A DNA stretch of 64,000 bases, taken from contig SLUK01000005.1 of assembly GCA_004340125.1 (NCBI GenBank), forward strand, positions 124,001 through 188,000. The letters run 5' to 3'. The translations under genes and the position numbers were made by a program. The notes beneath the pieces were generated by a model. It was not told the DNA's origin and did no database searches. It was given only the letters and a program-made list of their open reading frames with translations. This stretch comes from Harryflintia acetispora. GTDB taxonomy: Bacteria; Bacillota; Clostridia; Oscillospirales; Ruminococcaceae. Below are positions 24,255-33,582 of this stretch, one piece after another (the stretch's first letter is position 1; each line of letters starts with the position of its first letter).

Positions 24255-26099
24255 ATGGATCATACCGCCAAAAAACTGGGAAAACTGCAATTCGTGATGG
24301 GGTTTTTGAAGGGGTCGATGGGGCTTTTTTTAACCTCCATCCTCTTTTCCATGTTCAATACCGCTCTCAACACCATGACTCCGCAGGTGATCAAGGTGGC
24401 GGTGGATTCGGTGCTCGACCATAAGCCCTTCGCGCTGCCCGATTTTGTGATCCGCCTGCTGCATCTTGACGAGCTGCGCGCCGGGCACACCGTGACCTGG
24501 CTGCTCTGGCTCTTCGCCGGGGCCATCCTCCTGATCGCCCTGCTGGCGGGGATTTGCAGCTACCTCTCCCGCACGGCCTTGGCCAAGGGCTCGGAAAACT
24601 TCGTCAAGGAGATGCGCGACAAGCTCTTCTCGCACATCCAGCGCCTGCCCTTTTGCTGGCATGTAAGGCATCAGACCGGCGAGATCATCCAGCGGTGCAC
24701 CTCGGACGTGAACGTGGTGCGCAACTTCGTGGCCAACCAGCTGATGGAGGTCTTCCGCACCGTCTTTTTATTGGTGATCTCGCTTGTCATCATGTTCCAC
24801 ATGGACGTGGGGATTTCGCTGATCGTTTTGACCTTCGTTCCGGTGGTGGCGGCCTATTCGGGGATCTTCTATTCCCGGATCGCCCGCAAGTTCCGGGACG
24901 CCGACGTCGCCGAGGGGATCCTCTCGAGCACGGTGCAGGAAAACCTGACCGGCGTGCGGGTGGTGCGCGCCTTCGGGCGGGAGCGCTTCGAGATCGACCG
25001 GTTCGATGAGAAGAACAACCGCTTCGCCGACCTCTGGATCAAGCTGGGGAACCTGCTGAGCATTTATTGGGGCACCGGCGACTTCATCACCGGGCTGCAG
25101 ATTTTGATCGTGGTGGTGGTCGGCACCATCCAGACCGTTCAGGGGAACATCACCCTGGGCGAGTTTCTGGCCTTCGTCTCCTATGTCTCCACCCTGGTCT
25201 GGCCGCTGCGCGAGCTGGGGAGGATCCTGTCCGAGATGAGCAAGGCGGGCGTCTCGATCGAGCGGATCGCCTACATCCTGAACGCCTCGGAGGAGCAGGA
25301 CTCCCCCGGCGCCCTCACCCCTCCGATGAACGGGGACATCCATTTTGAGCACATCAACTTCACCTACGAGGGCCAGAACCCGGTGCTGCGGGACATCGAT
25401 TTTACCATTCCGGCGGGCAGCACCTTCGCCATCCTCGGGGGGACCGGCTCGGGCAAGAGCACGCTCATGCACCTGCTGGACCGGCTCTACGACCTGCCGC
25501 CCGAATGCGGGCGGATCACGGTGGGCGGGGTGGACATCGCTAAAATGAAGCGCGACTGGGTGCGCCAGAACATCGGGCTGGTGCTGCAGGAGCCCTTTCT
25601 CTTCTCCAAGACCATCGTCGACAACATCCGGGTCTTCCGCCCGCAGGCCTCCCTTTCCGAGGTGCGCAATGCCGCGCAGATCGCCTGCGTGGACGACGCG
25701 GTGCAAGAGTTCAGCGAAGGCTACGACACCGTGGTGGGCGAGCGGGGGGTCACCCTCTCGGGCGGGCAGAAGCAGCGGGTCGCCATCGCGCGCATGCTCA
25801 TGCAGAAGGCCCCCATCATGGTGTTCGACGACTCCCTCTCGGCGGTGGATTCCGAGACCGATTCCCAGATCCGCCGCGCTCTGCGCGAGTCTCTCGGCTC
25901 CTCGACGGTCATCCTCATCTCGCACCGGATCACCACCCTCATGCAGGCGAACAAGATCCTGGTGCTGGACAACGGAAAAATCGCCCAGATGGGCACCCAC
26001 GATGAGCTGGTGAACCAGGAGGGGATCTATCGGAGCATCTATGACATCCAGCTCTCCAGCGACGACCGCTCGCTGCTGGACGAAAAGGAGGAAAAATAA
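24255..26099 (+). CDS. ABC exporter half-transporter with degenerate catalytic site (subunit 1)
   Basis: A 614-residue half-transporter with a six-helix membrane domain (about 1-320) and a C-terminal ATPase. Walker A is GGTGSGKST and the signature is LSGGQKQR. Walker B reads MVFDDSLSAVD, with Asp where the catalytic Glu normally stands. Together with the downstream gene it forms an asymmetric heterodimer of the BmrC/BmrD or TM287/288 kind. Substrate unknown; multidrug or lipid export is likely. I start at ATG 24255; a GTG at 24246 is closer to GGAAGGG but too close for normal spacing. The stop codon overlaps the next ATG. Confidence 0.88.
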   Translation: MDHTAKKLGKLQFVMGFLKGSMGLFLTSILFSMFNTALNTMTPQVIKVAVDSVLDHKPFALPDFVIRLLHLDELRAGHTVTWLLWLFAGAILLIALLAGICSYLSRTALAKGSENFVKEMRDKLFSHIQRLPFCWHVRHQTGEIIQRCTSDVNVVRNFVANQLMEVFRTVFLLVISLVIMFHMDVGISLIVLTFVPVVAAYSGIFYSRIARKFRDADVAEGILSSTVQENLTGVRVVRAFGRERFEIDRFDEKNNRFADLWIKLGNLLSIYWGTGDFITGLQILIVVVVGTIQTVQGNITLGEFLAFVSYVSTLVWPLRELGRILSEMSKAGVSIERIAYILNASEEQDSPGALTPPMNGDIHFEHINFTYEGQNPVLRDIDFTIPAGSTFAILGGTGSGKSTLMHLLDRLYDLPPECGRITVGGVDIAKMKRDWVRQNIGLVLQEPFLFSKTIVDNIRVFRPQASLSEVRNAAQIACVDDAVQEFSEGYDTVVGERGVTLSGGQKQRVAIARMLMQKAPIMVFDDSLSAVDSETDSQIRRALRESLGSSTVILISHRITTLMQANKILVLDNGKIAQMGTHDELVNQEGIYRSIYDIQLSSDDRSLLDEKEEK

Positions 26100-27922
26100 T
26101 GGCGAAAAAAGAAAAAAGCGCCTCCTTCGATTACAGCTCCTGGAAGCGGATCGCCTCCTTCCTGCGCCCGTTCAAGGTGCCGCTGATCATCGTGGTGACG
26201 CTCAACCTCCTCTCCACCTTGGTGGACATCGCGCTCCCGCTCTTCCAGCGCTATTCGATCGACCATTTCATCGAGGCCGGCTCCTTACAGGGGCTCTGGG
26301 AGTTCATCGCCCTCTACGCCGGGACCATCGCGGTGCAGACGCTGTTCGTCATCATCTTCTGCCGCCAGTCGATGGTGGTGGAGATGAGCCTGGGGCGGGA
26401 CCTCAAGCGTGCCTGCTTCGTCCATCTGCAAAAGCTCTCCTTCTCCTATTACAACGTCAATTCGGTGGGCTACCTGCTCGCGCGGGTGCTCAGCGACACC
26501 GAGCGGATCGCCAGCCTTTTCGCCTGGAGCCTGGTGGACATCCTCTGGGCGCTGGCCTATGTGCTGGGGGTCTTCGCGGCCATGCTCGCGCTCAACTGGA
26601 GGCTGGCGCTGATCGTCATGCTGGTCGTGCCCGCCATTGCGCTGGCCACCCTCTATTTCCAGAACAAGATCCTGCACTGGAACCGCAAGGTGCGCAAGAT
26701 CAACGCCCAGATCACCGGGGCCTACAACGAGGGGATCACAGGAGCCAAGACCTCCAAGACGCTGGTGATCGAGGAGCAGAATTTTGAAAACTTTAAGGAG
26801 CTCACCACCGGCATGCGCCACGCCTCGGTCAAGGCGGCGCGGTTGAGCGCCGTCTATATCCCGATCGTGATGTGCCTGAGCTCGGCCGCGACCGCCATCG
26901 TACTGGCGCGCGGCGGCTACCTGGTGCTGGAAAACGTCATCCTGATCGGCACCCTCTCCGCCTTCACCTCCTACGCGATCGGCATCTTCGAGCCGATCCA
27001 GCAGATCGCCCGCACCCTGGCCGAGGTCATCTCGGTCCAGGCGAACATCGAGCGGGTCAGCGGGCTGCTGGGCGAGGAGGAGGGCATCACCGACACGCCC
27101 GAGGTGATCGAGCGCTACGGCGACGCCTTCCATCCAAAGGAAGAAAACTGGGAGCCGCTGCGCGGCGAGATCGAATTTAGGGACGTGTCCTTCCGTTACC
27201 CCGACGGGAACGAATATGTGCTGGAGCACTTTAATTTGACGATTCCCGCCGGGACCACGGTGGCCATCGTGGGCGAGACGGGGGCGGGCAAGAGTACGCT
27301 CGTCAACCTCGCCTGCCGCTTCTTCGAGCCGACCAGCGGCCAGATTCTGATCGACGGGCGGGACTACCGCGAGCGCTCCCAGCTCTGGCTGCACTCGAAC
27401 ATCGGCTACGTGCTGCAAAACCCGCATCTCTTCTCGGGTACCGTGATGGAGAACATCCGCTACGGGAAGCTGAGCGCCACCGACGAGGAGGTCATGCGCG
27501 CGGCCGAGAGCGTCTCGGCCGACACCATCGTCGAGCACCTGGAAAACGGGTATTACAGCGACGTGGGCGAGGGGGGAGACAGGCTCTCGACCGGGGAAAA
27601 GCAGCTGGTCTCCTTCGCGCGCGCGGTGCTGGCCGACCCGCGCATCTTCGTGCTCGACGAGGCCACCTCCTCGATCGACACCCAGACCGAGCAGCTCATC
27701 CAGGACGCGATCGCCCACCTGCTGCGCGGGCGCACCTCCTTTTTGATCGCGCACCGCCTCTCGACCATCCGGCACGCGGACGTGATCCTGGTGGTGAAGG
27801 ACGGCAAGATCATCGAGCGGGGCACCCACGAGGAGCTGCTGCACAAGAGGGGCTATTACCACACCCTCTACAGCCGGCAGTTCGAGGAAGAAAGCGCCAT
27901 GCGGATCCTCAAAAGCGAGTAA
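26099..27922 (+). CDS. ABC exporter half-transporter with intact catalytic Glu (subunit 2)
   Basis: A 607-residue partner of the preceding gene with a six-helix membrane domain and an ATPase: Walker A GETGAGKST, Walker B IFVLDEATSSID with the catalytic Glu, and the altered signature LSTGEKQ in place of LSGGQ. This is the complement of the defects in subunit 1. The heterodimer therefore has one consensus and one degenerate ATP site, as in characterised heterodimeric exporters. Overlap TAATG with subunit 1 couples translation. Confidence 0.88.
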   Translation: MAKKEKSASFDYSSWKRIASFLRPFKVPLIIVVTLNLLSTLVDIALPLFQRYSIDHFIEAGSLQGLWEFIALYAGTIAVQTLFVIIFCRQSMVVEMSLGRDLKRACFVHLQKLSFSYYNVNSVGYLLARVLSDTERIASLFAWSLVDILWALAYVLGVFAAMLALNWRLALIVMLVVPAIALATLYFQNKILHWNRKVRKINAQITGAYNEGITGAKTSKTLVIEEQNFENFKELTTGMRHASVKAARLSAVYIPIVMCLSSAATAIVLARGGYLVLENVILIGTLSAFTSYAIGIFEPIQQIARTLAEVISVQANIERVSGLLGEEEGITDTPEVIERYGDAFHPKEENWEPLRGEIEFRDVSFRYPDGNEYVLEHFNLTIPAGTTVAIVGETGAGKSTLVNLACRFFEPTSGQILIDGRDYRERSQLWLHSNIGYVLQNPHLFSGTVMENIRYGKLSATDEEVMRAAESVSADTIVEHLENGYYSDVGEGGDRLSTGEKQLVSFARAVLADPRIFVLDEATSSIDTQTEQLIQDAIAHLLRGRTSFLIAHRLSTIRHADVILVVKDGKIIERGTHEELLHKRGYYHTLYSRQFEEESAMRILKSE

Positions 27923-27959
27923 AAAAAGGCAACCGGACTGGGGTCCGGTTGCCTTTTTT
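27921..27959 (+). terminator. terminator of the ABC exporter operon
   Basis: AAGGCAACCGGA and TCCGGTTGCCTT form a 12-bp stem followed by TTTT. Confidence 0.9.
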
Positions 27960-28037
27960 AACTGAAGAGCTCCCGCAGCGCCGCGATCAGGTCCAGCACT
28001 TCCGTCAGGATATCCATCGCGACCGCCAAAAACCGCT

Positions 28038-28637
28038 TCACTTCTCCACCCGCAAATCCCGGTAATAATATTCCCGGTCCCGTTCGGTGATCTCCCGCAG
28101 CACCCGGCAGGGGCTGCCGACGGCCACCACCCGCGGCGGGATGTCCTTCGTGACCACGCTGCCCGCGCCGATCACCGCGCCCTCCCCGATCCGGACTCCG
28201 GGCAGGATGACCACGTTCGCGCCCACCCAGACGTCGTCTTCAATGTGCACCGGGAAGGAAAACTGGTTTCCGGGGCGGCGAAGCGTGGGGTCCACCGGAT
28301 GCCCCGTCACCGTGATGGTGACGTTCGGGCCGAACATCACATGGTTCCCGATATACACCTCGATGTCGTCCACAATCACCAGGTTGAAGTTGGCGTAAAA
28401 GCAGTCCCCGATATGGGTGTTGCTGCCGTAAGCCACCGAGAGCGGCGGCTCGATCCAGGGGTTTTTACCGAGCGAAGCGAAGAGCTGCCGCAGGATTATT
28501 TGGCGGCGCTCCTCCTCGCGCGGGCGGGTGTGGTTGAAGTCGTAGCACAGCTCCTTGCCGCGCAGGCGCCGCTCGGGCAGCCCCTCGCACAAGTCGGTAT
28601 AGAGCTTCCCGCTTTTCATACGCTCAATGGTTGTCAT
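28038..28637 (-). CDS. sugar O-acetyltransferase (maltose/galactoside type)
   Basis: A 199-residue left-handed beta-helix acetyltransferase of the LacA/Maa/NodL type. The N-terminal ERMKSGKLYTDLCEG is the Maa-type cap. FGPNVTITVTGHPVDP carries the catalytic His, and hexapeptide repeats DDVWVGANVVILPGVRIGEG form the coil. It transfers acetyl from acetyl-CoA to sugars. The start at ATG 28637 overlaps the MFS transporter stop codon as ATGA, so they form an operon. Confidence 0.88.
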   Translation of the reverse strand: MTTIERMKSGKLYTDLCEGLPERRLRGKELCYDFNHTRPREEERRQIILRQLFASLGKNPWIEPPLSVAYGSNTHIGDCFYANFNLVIVDDIEVYIGNHVMFGPNVTITVTGHPVDPTLRRPGNQFSFPVHIEDDVWVGANVVILPGVRIGEGAVIGAGSVVTKDIPPRVVAVGSPCRVLREITERDREYYYRDLRVEK

Positions 28638-29824
28638 TCCTTCTCCTCCCCCTTCGTGCGCCTCTCCAGCGTCTCGTTGATCAAACAGGATACCGCCGCC
28701 AGCGTCCCCAGGATGGGCGCGAACCACTCGAGCGAATGATGGGAGAGCACCAGCCCGATCCCGGCCCCGGTGACGGAACCGCCCAGGCAGGCGGCCCCCA
28801 CCTGGTAGCCGATCAGCCGCACATAGACCTTCTCTTCAAAACGGCGGGGCGTCTCGTGCATGAGGCAGGGGTAGATCGGCGCGAGCCCCAGCCCCAGAAG
28901 GATCACCCCGAGCAGCGAGAGCGGATAGCTCTTGCCCGCCATGGCGAAGCAGCAGGCCCCCAAAAAGGCCAGCAGGAATCCGAGGCGCATCATGCGCATA
29001 TTGCCCAGCTTCCCAACCAGCACGCCGCTGCCGAAGCGCCCGAGCATGACGCAGAAGTAAAAGGCGGTGACCGCCATGCCGGCCAGCTGCTGCGGCACCT
29101 GGCGCGACTCGACCAGGACGCTGTTGACCCAGAGCCCGGCCGAATACTCGGTCCCGGCATAGAGGAAAAAGAGCGCCACCGCAAGGACGACCGTTCCCCT
29201 GGTCGCCGGCCTTGGCGCGGGGATGGCCAGCGCCGAGGCGGACTGCCCGCCTTCCTTCTGCGCGCTCCGCCAAAGCCCCTTGCGAAGGGAATAGAGCAGC
29301 GCCAGGCTCAGCGCCAGCTGGATCAGCGAGATGAAAAGATATCCCATGCGCCAGCCCCCGTGCAGGATGGCCCCGGTCATGATCAGCGGTCCCGCCGAGG
29401 CGCCGATCCCCCAGAAGCAATGCAGCCAGTTCATGTGCCGGGAGGAGTAGTGCTCGGCCACATACCGGTTGAGCCCGCTGTCCACAGCGCCCGCACCCAG
29501 CCCCAGCGGAATGGTCAGCAGCACCACCGGCAAAAAGCCGGGTGCGAAGGCGTAACCCAACATGGCCGCCCCGGTCAGCAGGCAGCTGAGGAAGGTCACC
29601 CGCCCGGTCCCGAAGCGCGGCAGGATATACCCGCTGCCAACGCTCGAGAGGGCGGACATGCACATCACCAGCATGGAGAGCACCCCCACCGTCTCGAGCG
29701 GCAGCCGGTACTCGGCGCGCATGGCCGGCCAGGCCACGCCGAGCAAGCCGTCCGGCAGGCCGAGGCTGATGAAGGACAGGTAGATGATCCCCAGCAGCAC
29801 CCAAGGTATGTGTTTTTCTTTCAA
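28634..29824 (-). CDS. MFS transporter
   Basis: A 396-residue major facilitator protein with about 12 hydrophobic helices; GLPDGLLGVAWPAMRAEYRLP at the N-terminus is typical of the FucP/DHA-type sugar permease-like group. I place the start at TTG 29824, giving MKEKHIPWVLLGIIY after GGGGGAGAG; the longer open frame adds an unlikely charged leader and overlaps the region of the Met T-box promoter. Pairing with a sugar acetyltransferase suggests sugar efflux or detoxification. Confidence 0.8.
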   Translation of the reverse strand: MKEKHIPWVLLGIIYLSFISLGLPDGLLGVAWPAMRAEYRLPLETVGVLSMLVMCMSALSSVGSGYILPRFGTGRVTFLSCLLTGAAMLGYAFAPGFLPVVLLTIPLGLGAGAVDSGLNRYVAEHYSSRHMNWLHCFWGIGASAGPLIMTGAILHGGWRMGYLFISLIQLALSLALLYSLRKGLWRSAQKEGGQSASALAIPAPRPATRGTVVLAVALFFLYAGTEYSAGLWVNSVLVESRQVPQQLAGMAVTAFYFCVMLGRFGSGVLVGKLGNMRMMRLGFLLAFLGACCFAMAGKSYPLSLLGVILLGLGLAPIYPCLMHETPRRFEEKVYVRLIGYQVGAACLGGSVTGAGIGLVLSHHSLEWFAPILGTLAAVSCLINETLERRTKGEEKE

Positions 29825-29897
29825 GCTCTCTCCCCCAATGACACGAATCCTATCGAAAGCATAGCGCCTTTCGCGCCCGCCGTCAAGAAAAAACCAC

Positions 29898-29926
29898 TTG
29901 ACAAACCGGGAAAGAAGCCTTATAAT
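29898..29926 (+). promoter_or_regulatory. sigma-A promoter of the metNIQ T-box operon
   Basis: Perfect TTGACA (29898-29903), a 17-bp spacer and perfect TATAAT (29921-29926), directly ahead of the T-box leader. Confidence 0.9.
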
Positions 29927-29932
29927 TCCTTC

Positions 29933-30232
29933 TATCAACTTCATACCGCCAAAGGCTGAGAAGAGAAGAGTAAGCGGAGAAACCTTTTTCAGAGAGCCCT
30001 GTTGCTGCGAGAGGGCAAAGGAGAATCCAGCTGAACATGGTCTCGGAGCCGCGCACCGAGAGGGAGCCCCCCTTTAGGCTGCGACGGGTGCGCCCGTGAA
30101 CGCGCCAGGGTGTCGGCTTACTGCCCGCACCCGCAAAGGCCCGTACGCCGTGAGGCGCGGGTAAATCAAGGTGGTACCACGGGAACGTTTATCCCCGTCC
30201 TTTGAAGCAATTCAAGGGACGGGGATTTTTAT
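29933..30232 (+). ncRNA. T-box leader with apparent Met specifier upstream of metNIQ
   Basis: Stem I contains AGTA and the matching GAAC-ATG-G, so the specifier codon reads as ATG (Met). The T-box sequence AAGGTGGTACCACGGGAAC lies at 30168-30186. The terminator ATCCCCGTCCTTTGAA...TTCAAGGGACGGGGAT (30191-30226) ends in TTTTT. Uncharged tRNA-Met would switch on the downstream methionine importer. Confidence 0.88.
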
Positions 30233-30266
30233 TTCCCTTTCAGAAGAACAGGAGGAGGGTACGCGT

Positions 30267-31280
30267 ATGGGAGAGCCCATGATCGAAATCAAGGGATTGT
30301 GTAAATCCTTTGAGACCAAAAACGGCCGGGTGGACGCGCTGCAAAACATCGACCTGACGATCGGGCGGGGGGATATCTTCGGCGTAATCGGGATGAGCGG
30401 CGCGGGTAAGAGCACCCTGGTGCGCTGCATGAACCAGCTCGAACGCCCCGACCGGGGGCAGGTGCTGTTCGACGGGGTGGACCTGTGCGCCCTGCCGGCA
30501 AAGGAGCTACGGCAGGCGCGCCGGCAGATGAGCATGATTTTCCAGCAGTTTAACCTGCTTGAGCAGCGCACCGCGCTGCAAAACGTCTGCTTCCCGCTCG
30601 AAATCGCCGGAGAACCCAAAGAAAACGCACGCGCACGGGGGCGCGAGCTGCTGCAGCTGGTGGGCCTTACCGAGCGGGAGGGCGCCTATCCCGCCCAGCT
30701 CTCGGGCGGCCAGAAGCAGCGCGTCGCCATCGCGCGGGCCCTCTCCACCAATCCCAAGGTGTTGCTCTGCGACGAGGCCACCAGCGCTTTGGACCCGACC
30801 ACCACCGCCTCCATCCTGGCGCTGCTGCAAAAAATCAACCGCACGCTGGGGATCACCATCGTGATCATCACCCACGAGATGAGCGTGATCGAGGAAATCT
30901 GTAACCGGGTGGCGATCATCGACCGCTCCGCCATCGCCGAATGCGGGCGGGTGGATGAAATCTTCCAGAACCCCCAAAGCGAGGCGGCGCGAAAGCTCGT
31001 TTATCCCGAAGGGCGCGCCGCGCGCCAGCTGATCGGGCGGCGGTGCCTGCGGATCGTCTTCGACGGCAGCTCCTCCTTCGAGCCGGTGATCGCCAATATG
31101 GTCCTCGCGTGCAAGGCGCCCATCAACATCCTCTTCGCAAACACCAAGAACATCGAGGGCCGGGCCTTCGGCCAGATGGTGGTGCAAACCCCCGAGGACC
31201 AAGCGCTCGTCGAGCGGATGATCCGCTATCTGCACGCCCAAAACCTGACTGCCGAGGAGGTGAGCGGTTATGTGGAATGA
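30267..31280 (+). CDS. metN: methionine ABC transporter ATPase
   Basis: The 337-residue ATPase has Walker A GMSGAGKST, signature LSGGQKQR, Walker B VLLCDEATSALD and H-loop THEMSVI. A C-terminal NIL domain (about 265-335, RCLRIVFDGSSSFEPVIANM) is the methionine-sensing ACT-like domain of MetN. AGGAGG supports ATG 30267, and the longer frame upstream is T-box RNA. It overlaps metI by 11 bp. Confidence 0.95.
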   Translation: MGEPMIEIKGLCKSFETKNGRVDALQNIDLTIGRGDIFGVIGMSGAGKSTLVRCMNQLERPDRGQVLFDGVDLCALPAKELRQARRQMSMIFQQFNLLEQRTALQNVCFPLEIAGEPKENARARGRELLQLVGLTEREGAYPAQLSGGQKQRVAIARALSTNPKVLLCDEATSALDPTTTASILALLQKINRTLGITIVIITHEMSVIEEICNRVAIIDRSAIAECGRVDEIFQNPQSEAARKLVYPEGRAARQLIGRRCLRIVFDGSSSFEPVIANMVLACKAPINILFANTKNIEGRAFGQMVVQTPEDQALVERMIRYLHAQNLTAEEVSGYVE

Positions 31281-31929
31281 GGCCATGATCCAAATGCTGC
31301 TGCTCGGCATTGTCGAGACGCTGTATATGACGCTGTGCTCCACCCTCTTCGGGTACCTGCTGGGGCTGCCGATGGGGATTTTGCTGGTGACCTCCGGGCG
31401 CGGCGGGATCCTCCCGTGCAGACCGCTCTTCAAGGTTCTGGACGTGATCGTCAACCTCACGCGCAGCATCCCGTTTTTGATCCTGATGATCGCGGTCATC
31501 CCCTTCACCCGGCTGGTGGTGGGAACCTCGATCGGCTCTACCGCCACCATCGTGCCGCTGGTCCTCTCGGCCGCGCCCTTCATCGCGCGGCTGGTGGAGT
31601 CCTCGCTGCAGGAGGTCGATCAGGGCGTGATCGAGGCGGCCCAGTCGATGGGCGCCTCCCCGCTGCAGATCGTCTACAAGGTGCTGCTGCCCGAGGCGCT
31701 GCCCTCGCTGATCAATGGGGCGGCCATCGCGACCACCACCATCTTGGGCTACTCCGCCATGGCCGGGGCCGTCGGCGGCGGGGGGCTGGGGAATATCGCC
31801 ATCAGCTACGGCTACAACCGTTATCAGACCGACGTGATGTTCGTCACCGTGGTGCTGCTGATCATCATCGTGCAAATCTTCCAGGAGATCGGCACGCGCG
31901 GCGCGCGCCGCAGCGACAAACGCAGATAA
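31270..31929 (+). CDS. metI: methionine ABC transporter permease
   Basis: A 219-residue permease with five membrane helices and the EAA-type loop EAAQSMGASPLQIVYKVLLPEALP. AGGAGGTGA lies at good spacing before ATG 31270, inside the end of metN. Confidence 0.95.
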   Translation: MWNEAMIQMLLLGIVETLYMTLCSTLFGYLLGLPMGILLVTSGRGGILPCRPLFKVLDVIVNLTRSIPFLILMIAVIPFTRLVVGTSIGSTATIVPLVLSAAPFIARLVESSLQEVDQGVIEAAQSMGASPLQIVYKVLLPEALPSLINGAAIATTTILGYSAMAGAVGGGGLGNIAISYGYNRYQTDVMFVTVVLLIIIVQIFQEIGTRGARRSDKRR

Positions 31930-31959
31930 ATCCCATTTTATTTACAGGAGGTCATTATC

Positions 31960-32850
31960 ATGAAAAAACTACTTTCCATCCTGCTCGCGGGCTCGCTGGC
32001 CCTGTCCCTTGCCGCCTGTTCTTCCGGCGCGGGAGAGTCCTCTTCCAGCGAAGCTCCGGCATCCAGCGAACAATCCGCCTCCAGCGAGGCGGCCCCCTCC
32101 GAAGAGACCGGCAGCGAAGCGCTTACAGCAATCCGTGTCGGCGCCTCCCCCACCCCGCACGCCGAAATCCTGCGCGAGGCCGACAAAGAGCTGCAAAAGC
32201 AGGGGTACAAGCTGGACATCGTGGAGTTTACCGATTATGTGCAGCCCAACCTTGCGCTGGACAGCGGCGACCTGGACGCGAACTTCTTCCAGCACGGGCC
32301 GTATCTCGACAACTTCAATACCGAGAATAACACAAAGCTCGTCTCGGTCGGAACCGTCCATTACGAGCCGCTTGGAGTCTACGCCGGCAAAACCAAGTCG
32401 CTCGAAGAGCTCCCCGACGGGGCGGCCATCGCGGTGCCCAACGACACCACCAACGAGGCGCGCGCGCTGCTGCTGCTCCAGGACCAAGGGCTGCTGACCC
32501 TCAGGGAAGGCGTCGGGATCACCGCCACCAAGGCGGACATTGAGAGCAACCCGAAGAACCTGAAGATCACTGAGATCGCCGCCGAGCAGCTCGCGCGCTC
32601 GCTGCAGGACGTGGACCTGGCCGTGATCAACGGCAACTACGCCATCCTGGGCGGGCTCAAGGTGGCCGATGCGCTGGCGCAGGAGGAGAAGGATTCCCTC
32701 GCCGCCGAAACCTACGCCAACGTCCTCGCCGTGCGCGAGGGGGACGAGGGCCGGGAGGACATTAAGGCGCTCTTCGAGGCGCTGAAAAGCGAGCCGGTCA
32801 AAGCCTTCATCGCAGAGAAATACGAGGGTTCGGTCGTCGCGGTAGACTAG
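31960..32850 (+). CDS. metQ: methionine-binding lipoprotein
   Basis: The 296-residue NlpA/MetQ family lipoprotein has lipobox LAAC, a long Ser/Glu-rich linker (about 22-52) and then IRVGASPTPHAEILREADKEL, the MetQ signature. ANFFQHGPYLDNFN and the INGNYAILGGL segment line the methionine pocket. AGGAGG precedes the ATG. It completes the importer under T-box control. Confidence 0.95.
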   Translation: MKKLLSILLAGSLALSLAACSSGAGESSSSEAPASSEQSASSEAAPSEETGSEALTAIRVGASPTPHAEILREADKELQKQGYKLDIVEFTDYVQPNLALDSGDLDANFFQHGPYLDNFNTENNTKLVSVGTVHYEPLGVYAGKTKSLEELPDGAAIAVPNDTTNEARALLLLQDQGLLTLREGVGITATKADIESNPKNLKITEIAAEQLARSLQDVDLAVINGNYAILGGLKVADALAQEEKDSLAAETYANVLAVREGDEGREDIKALFEALKSEPVKAFIAEKYEGSVVAVD

Positions 32851-32882
32851 CAATTTTCCGGTATCACCGGGGAGGGGTATCC

Positions 32883-33416
32883 ATGCAAAGAAGGGCCGGG
32901 GAAATCGAATATGAGCTGACCTATAAAAAGGTCAAAAACCTCAATTTGCGGGTACAATCGGACGGCGCGGTCGCCGTCTCGGCCCCCATGCGGGTCCCCC
33001 TGCATGAAATTGACCGCTTCGTCCTCTCACGCGCCGGGTGGATCGAAGCTGCGCGGCAACGCACGTTTGTGCGCCGCACGCAGCTTGAGTCGCCCGAGCG
33101 GTACACCGAGCAGGAGTGCCTGCGCGCCTTCGAGGCGATCAGCGCACGCTTTTACCCGCTCTTTTCCAGGGTCCTGCCCGCACCGCCCGCGCTGAAAGTG
33201 CGCCGGATGAAATCCCGCTGGGGGGTCTGCCATATCCAGAAGCGGCAGATCACCCTCAACACCCGCCTGATGGAACAGCCGCTCGCCGCACAGGAATATG
33301 TGGTGCTGCACGAGTACGTCCATTTCCTTTATCCCGACCATCAGAAGGGCTTTCATGCGGCGATGGAGCGGCTCATGCCCGACTACAAGGAACGCAGGAA
33401 GCTGCTGATACGCTAA
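32883..33416 (+). CDS. YgjP-like zinc metallopeptidase (M48/DUF45)
   Basis: A 177-residue protein with the zinc motif HEYVH (LHEYVHFLYPDH) and the upstream MKSRWGVCHIQKRQITLN segment typical of YgjP/DUF45 WLM-like peptidases. It is cytoplasmic, with no signal peptide. GGGGAGGGGT precedes the ATG. The hairpin of invertible promoter 4 starts 8 bp after the stop codon and can act as its terminator. Confidence 0.85.
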   Translation: MQRRAGEIEYELTYKKVKNLNLRVQSDGAVAVSAPMRVPLHEIDRFVLSRAGWIEAARQRTFVRRTQLESPERYTEQECLRAFEAISARFYPLFSRVLPAPPALKVRRMKSRWGVCHIQKRQITLNTRLMEQPLAAQEYVVLHEYVHFLYPDHQKGFHAAMERLMPDYKERRKLLIR

Positions 33417-33423
33417 TAAAAAA

Positions 33424-33450
33424 GACCACTAGAAAGGCTTTCTAGTGGTC
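33424..33450 (+). repeat. invertible promoter 4, distal 27-bp site and bidirectional terminator
   Basis: Perfect 13-bp arms around a single G (GACCACTAGAAAG and CTTTCTAGTGGTC). A-runs lie to the left and T-runs to the right, so the hairpin can end both the YgjP transcript and the outward promoter transcript. Confidence 0.85.
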
Positions 33451-33514
33451 TTTTTTTATGGTGTAATTCGAGGTTCGGGCAGGTCTTTCACCCGAACCGT
33501 TTCAATTTATCCTA

Positions 33515-33543
33515 ATTATATCCTGTTCTGGAACAGATTTCAA
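33515..33543 (-). promoter_or_regulatory. promoter inside invertible segment 4, facing away from the surface operon
   Basis: Reverse strand TTGAAA (33543-33538), a 17-bp spacer and TATAAT (33520-33515). Confidence 0.85.
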
Positions 33544-33582
33544 GGGAAAACAACAAATTCAGCGCTTTCCCCCAAACGACGG

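Noticed and set aside
27958..28017. 19-codon reverse-strand frame (MDILTEVLDLIAALRELFS), an amphipathic peptide
   Set aside because: There is no ribosome binding site and it lies between a terminator and a gene end, so a chance frame is more likely.
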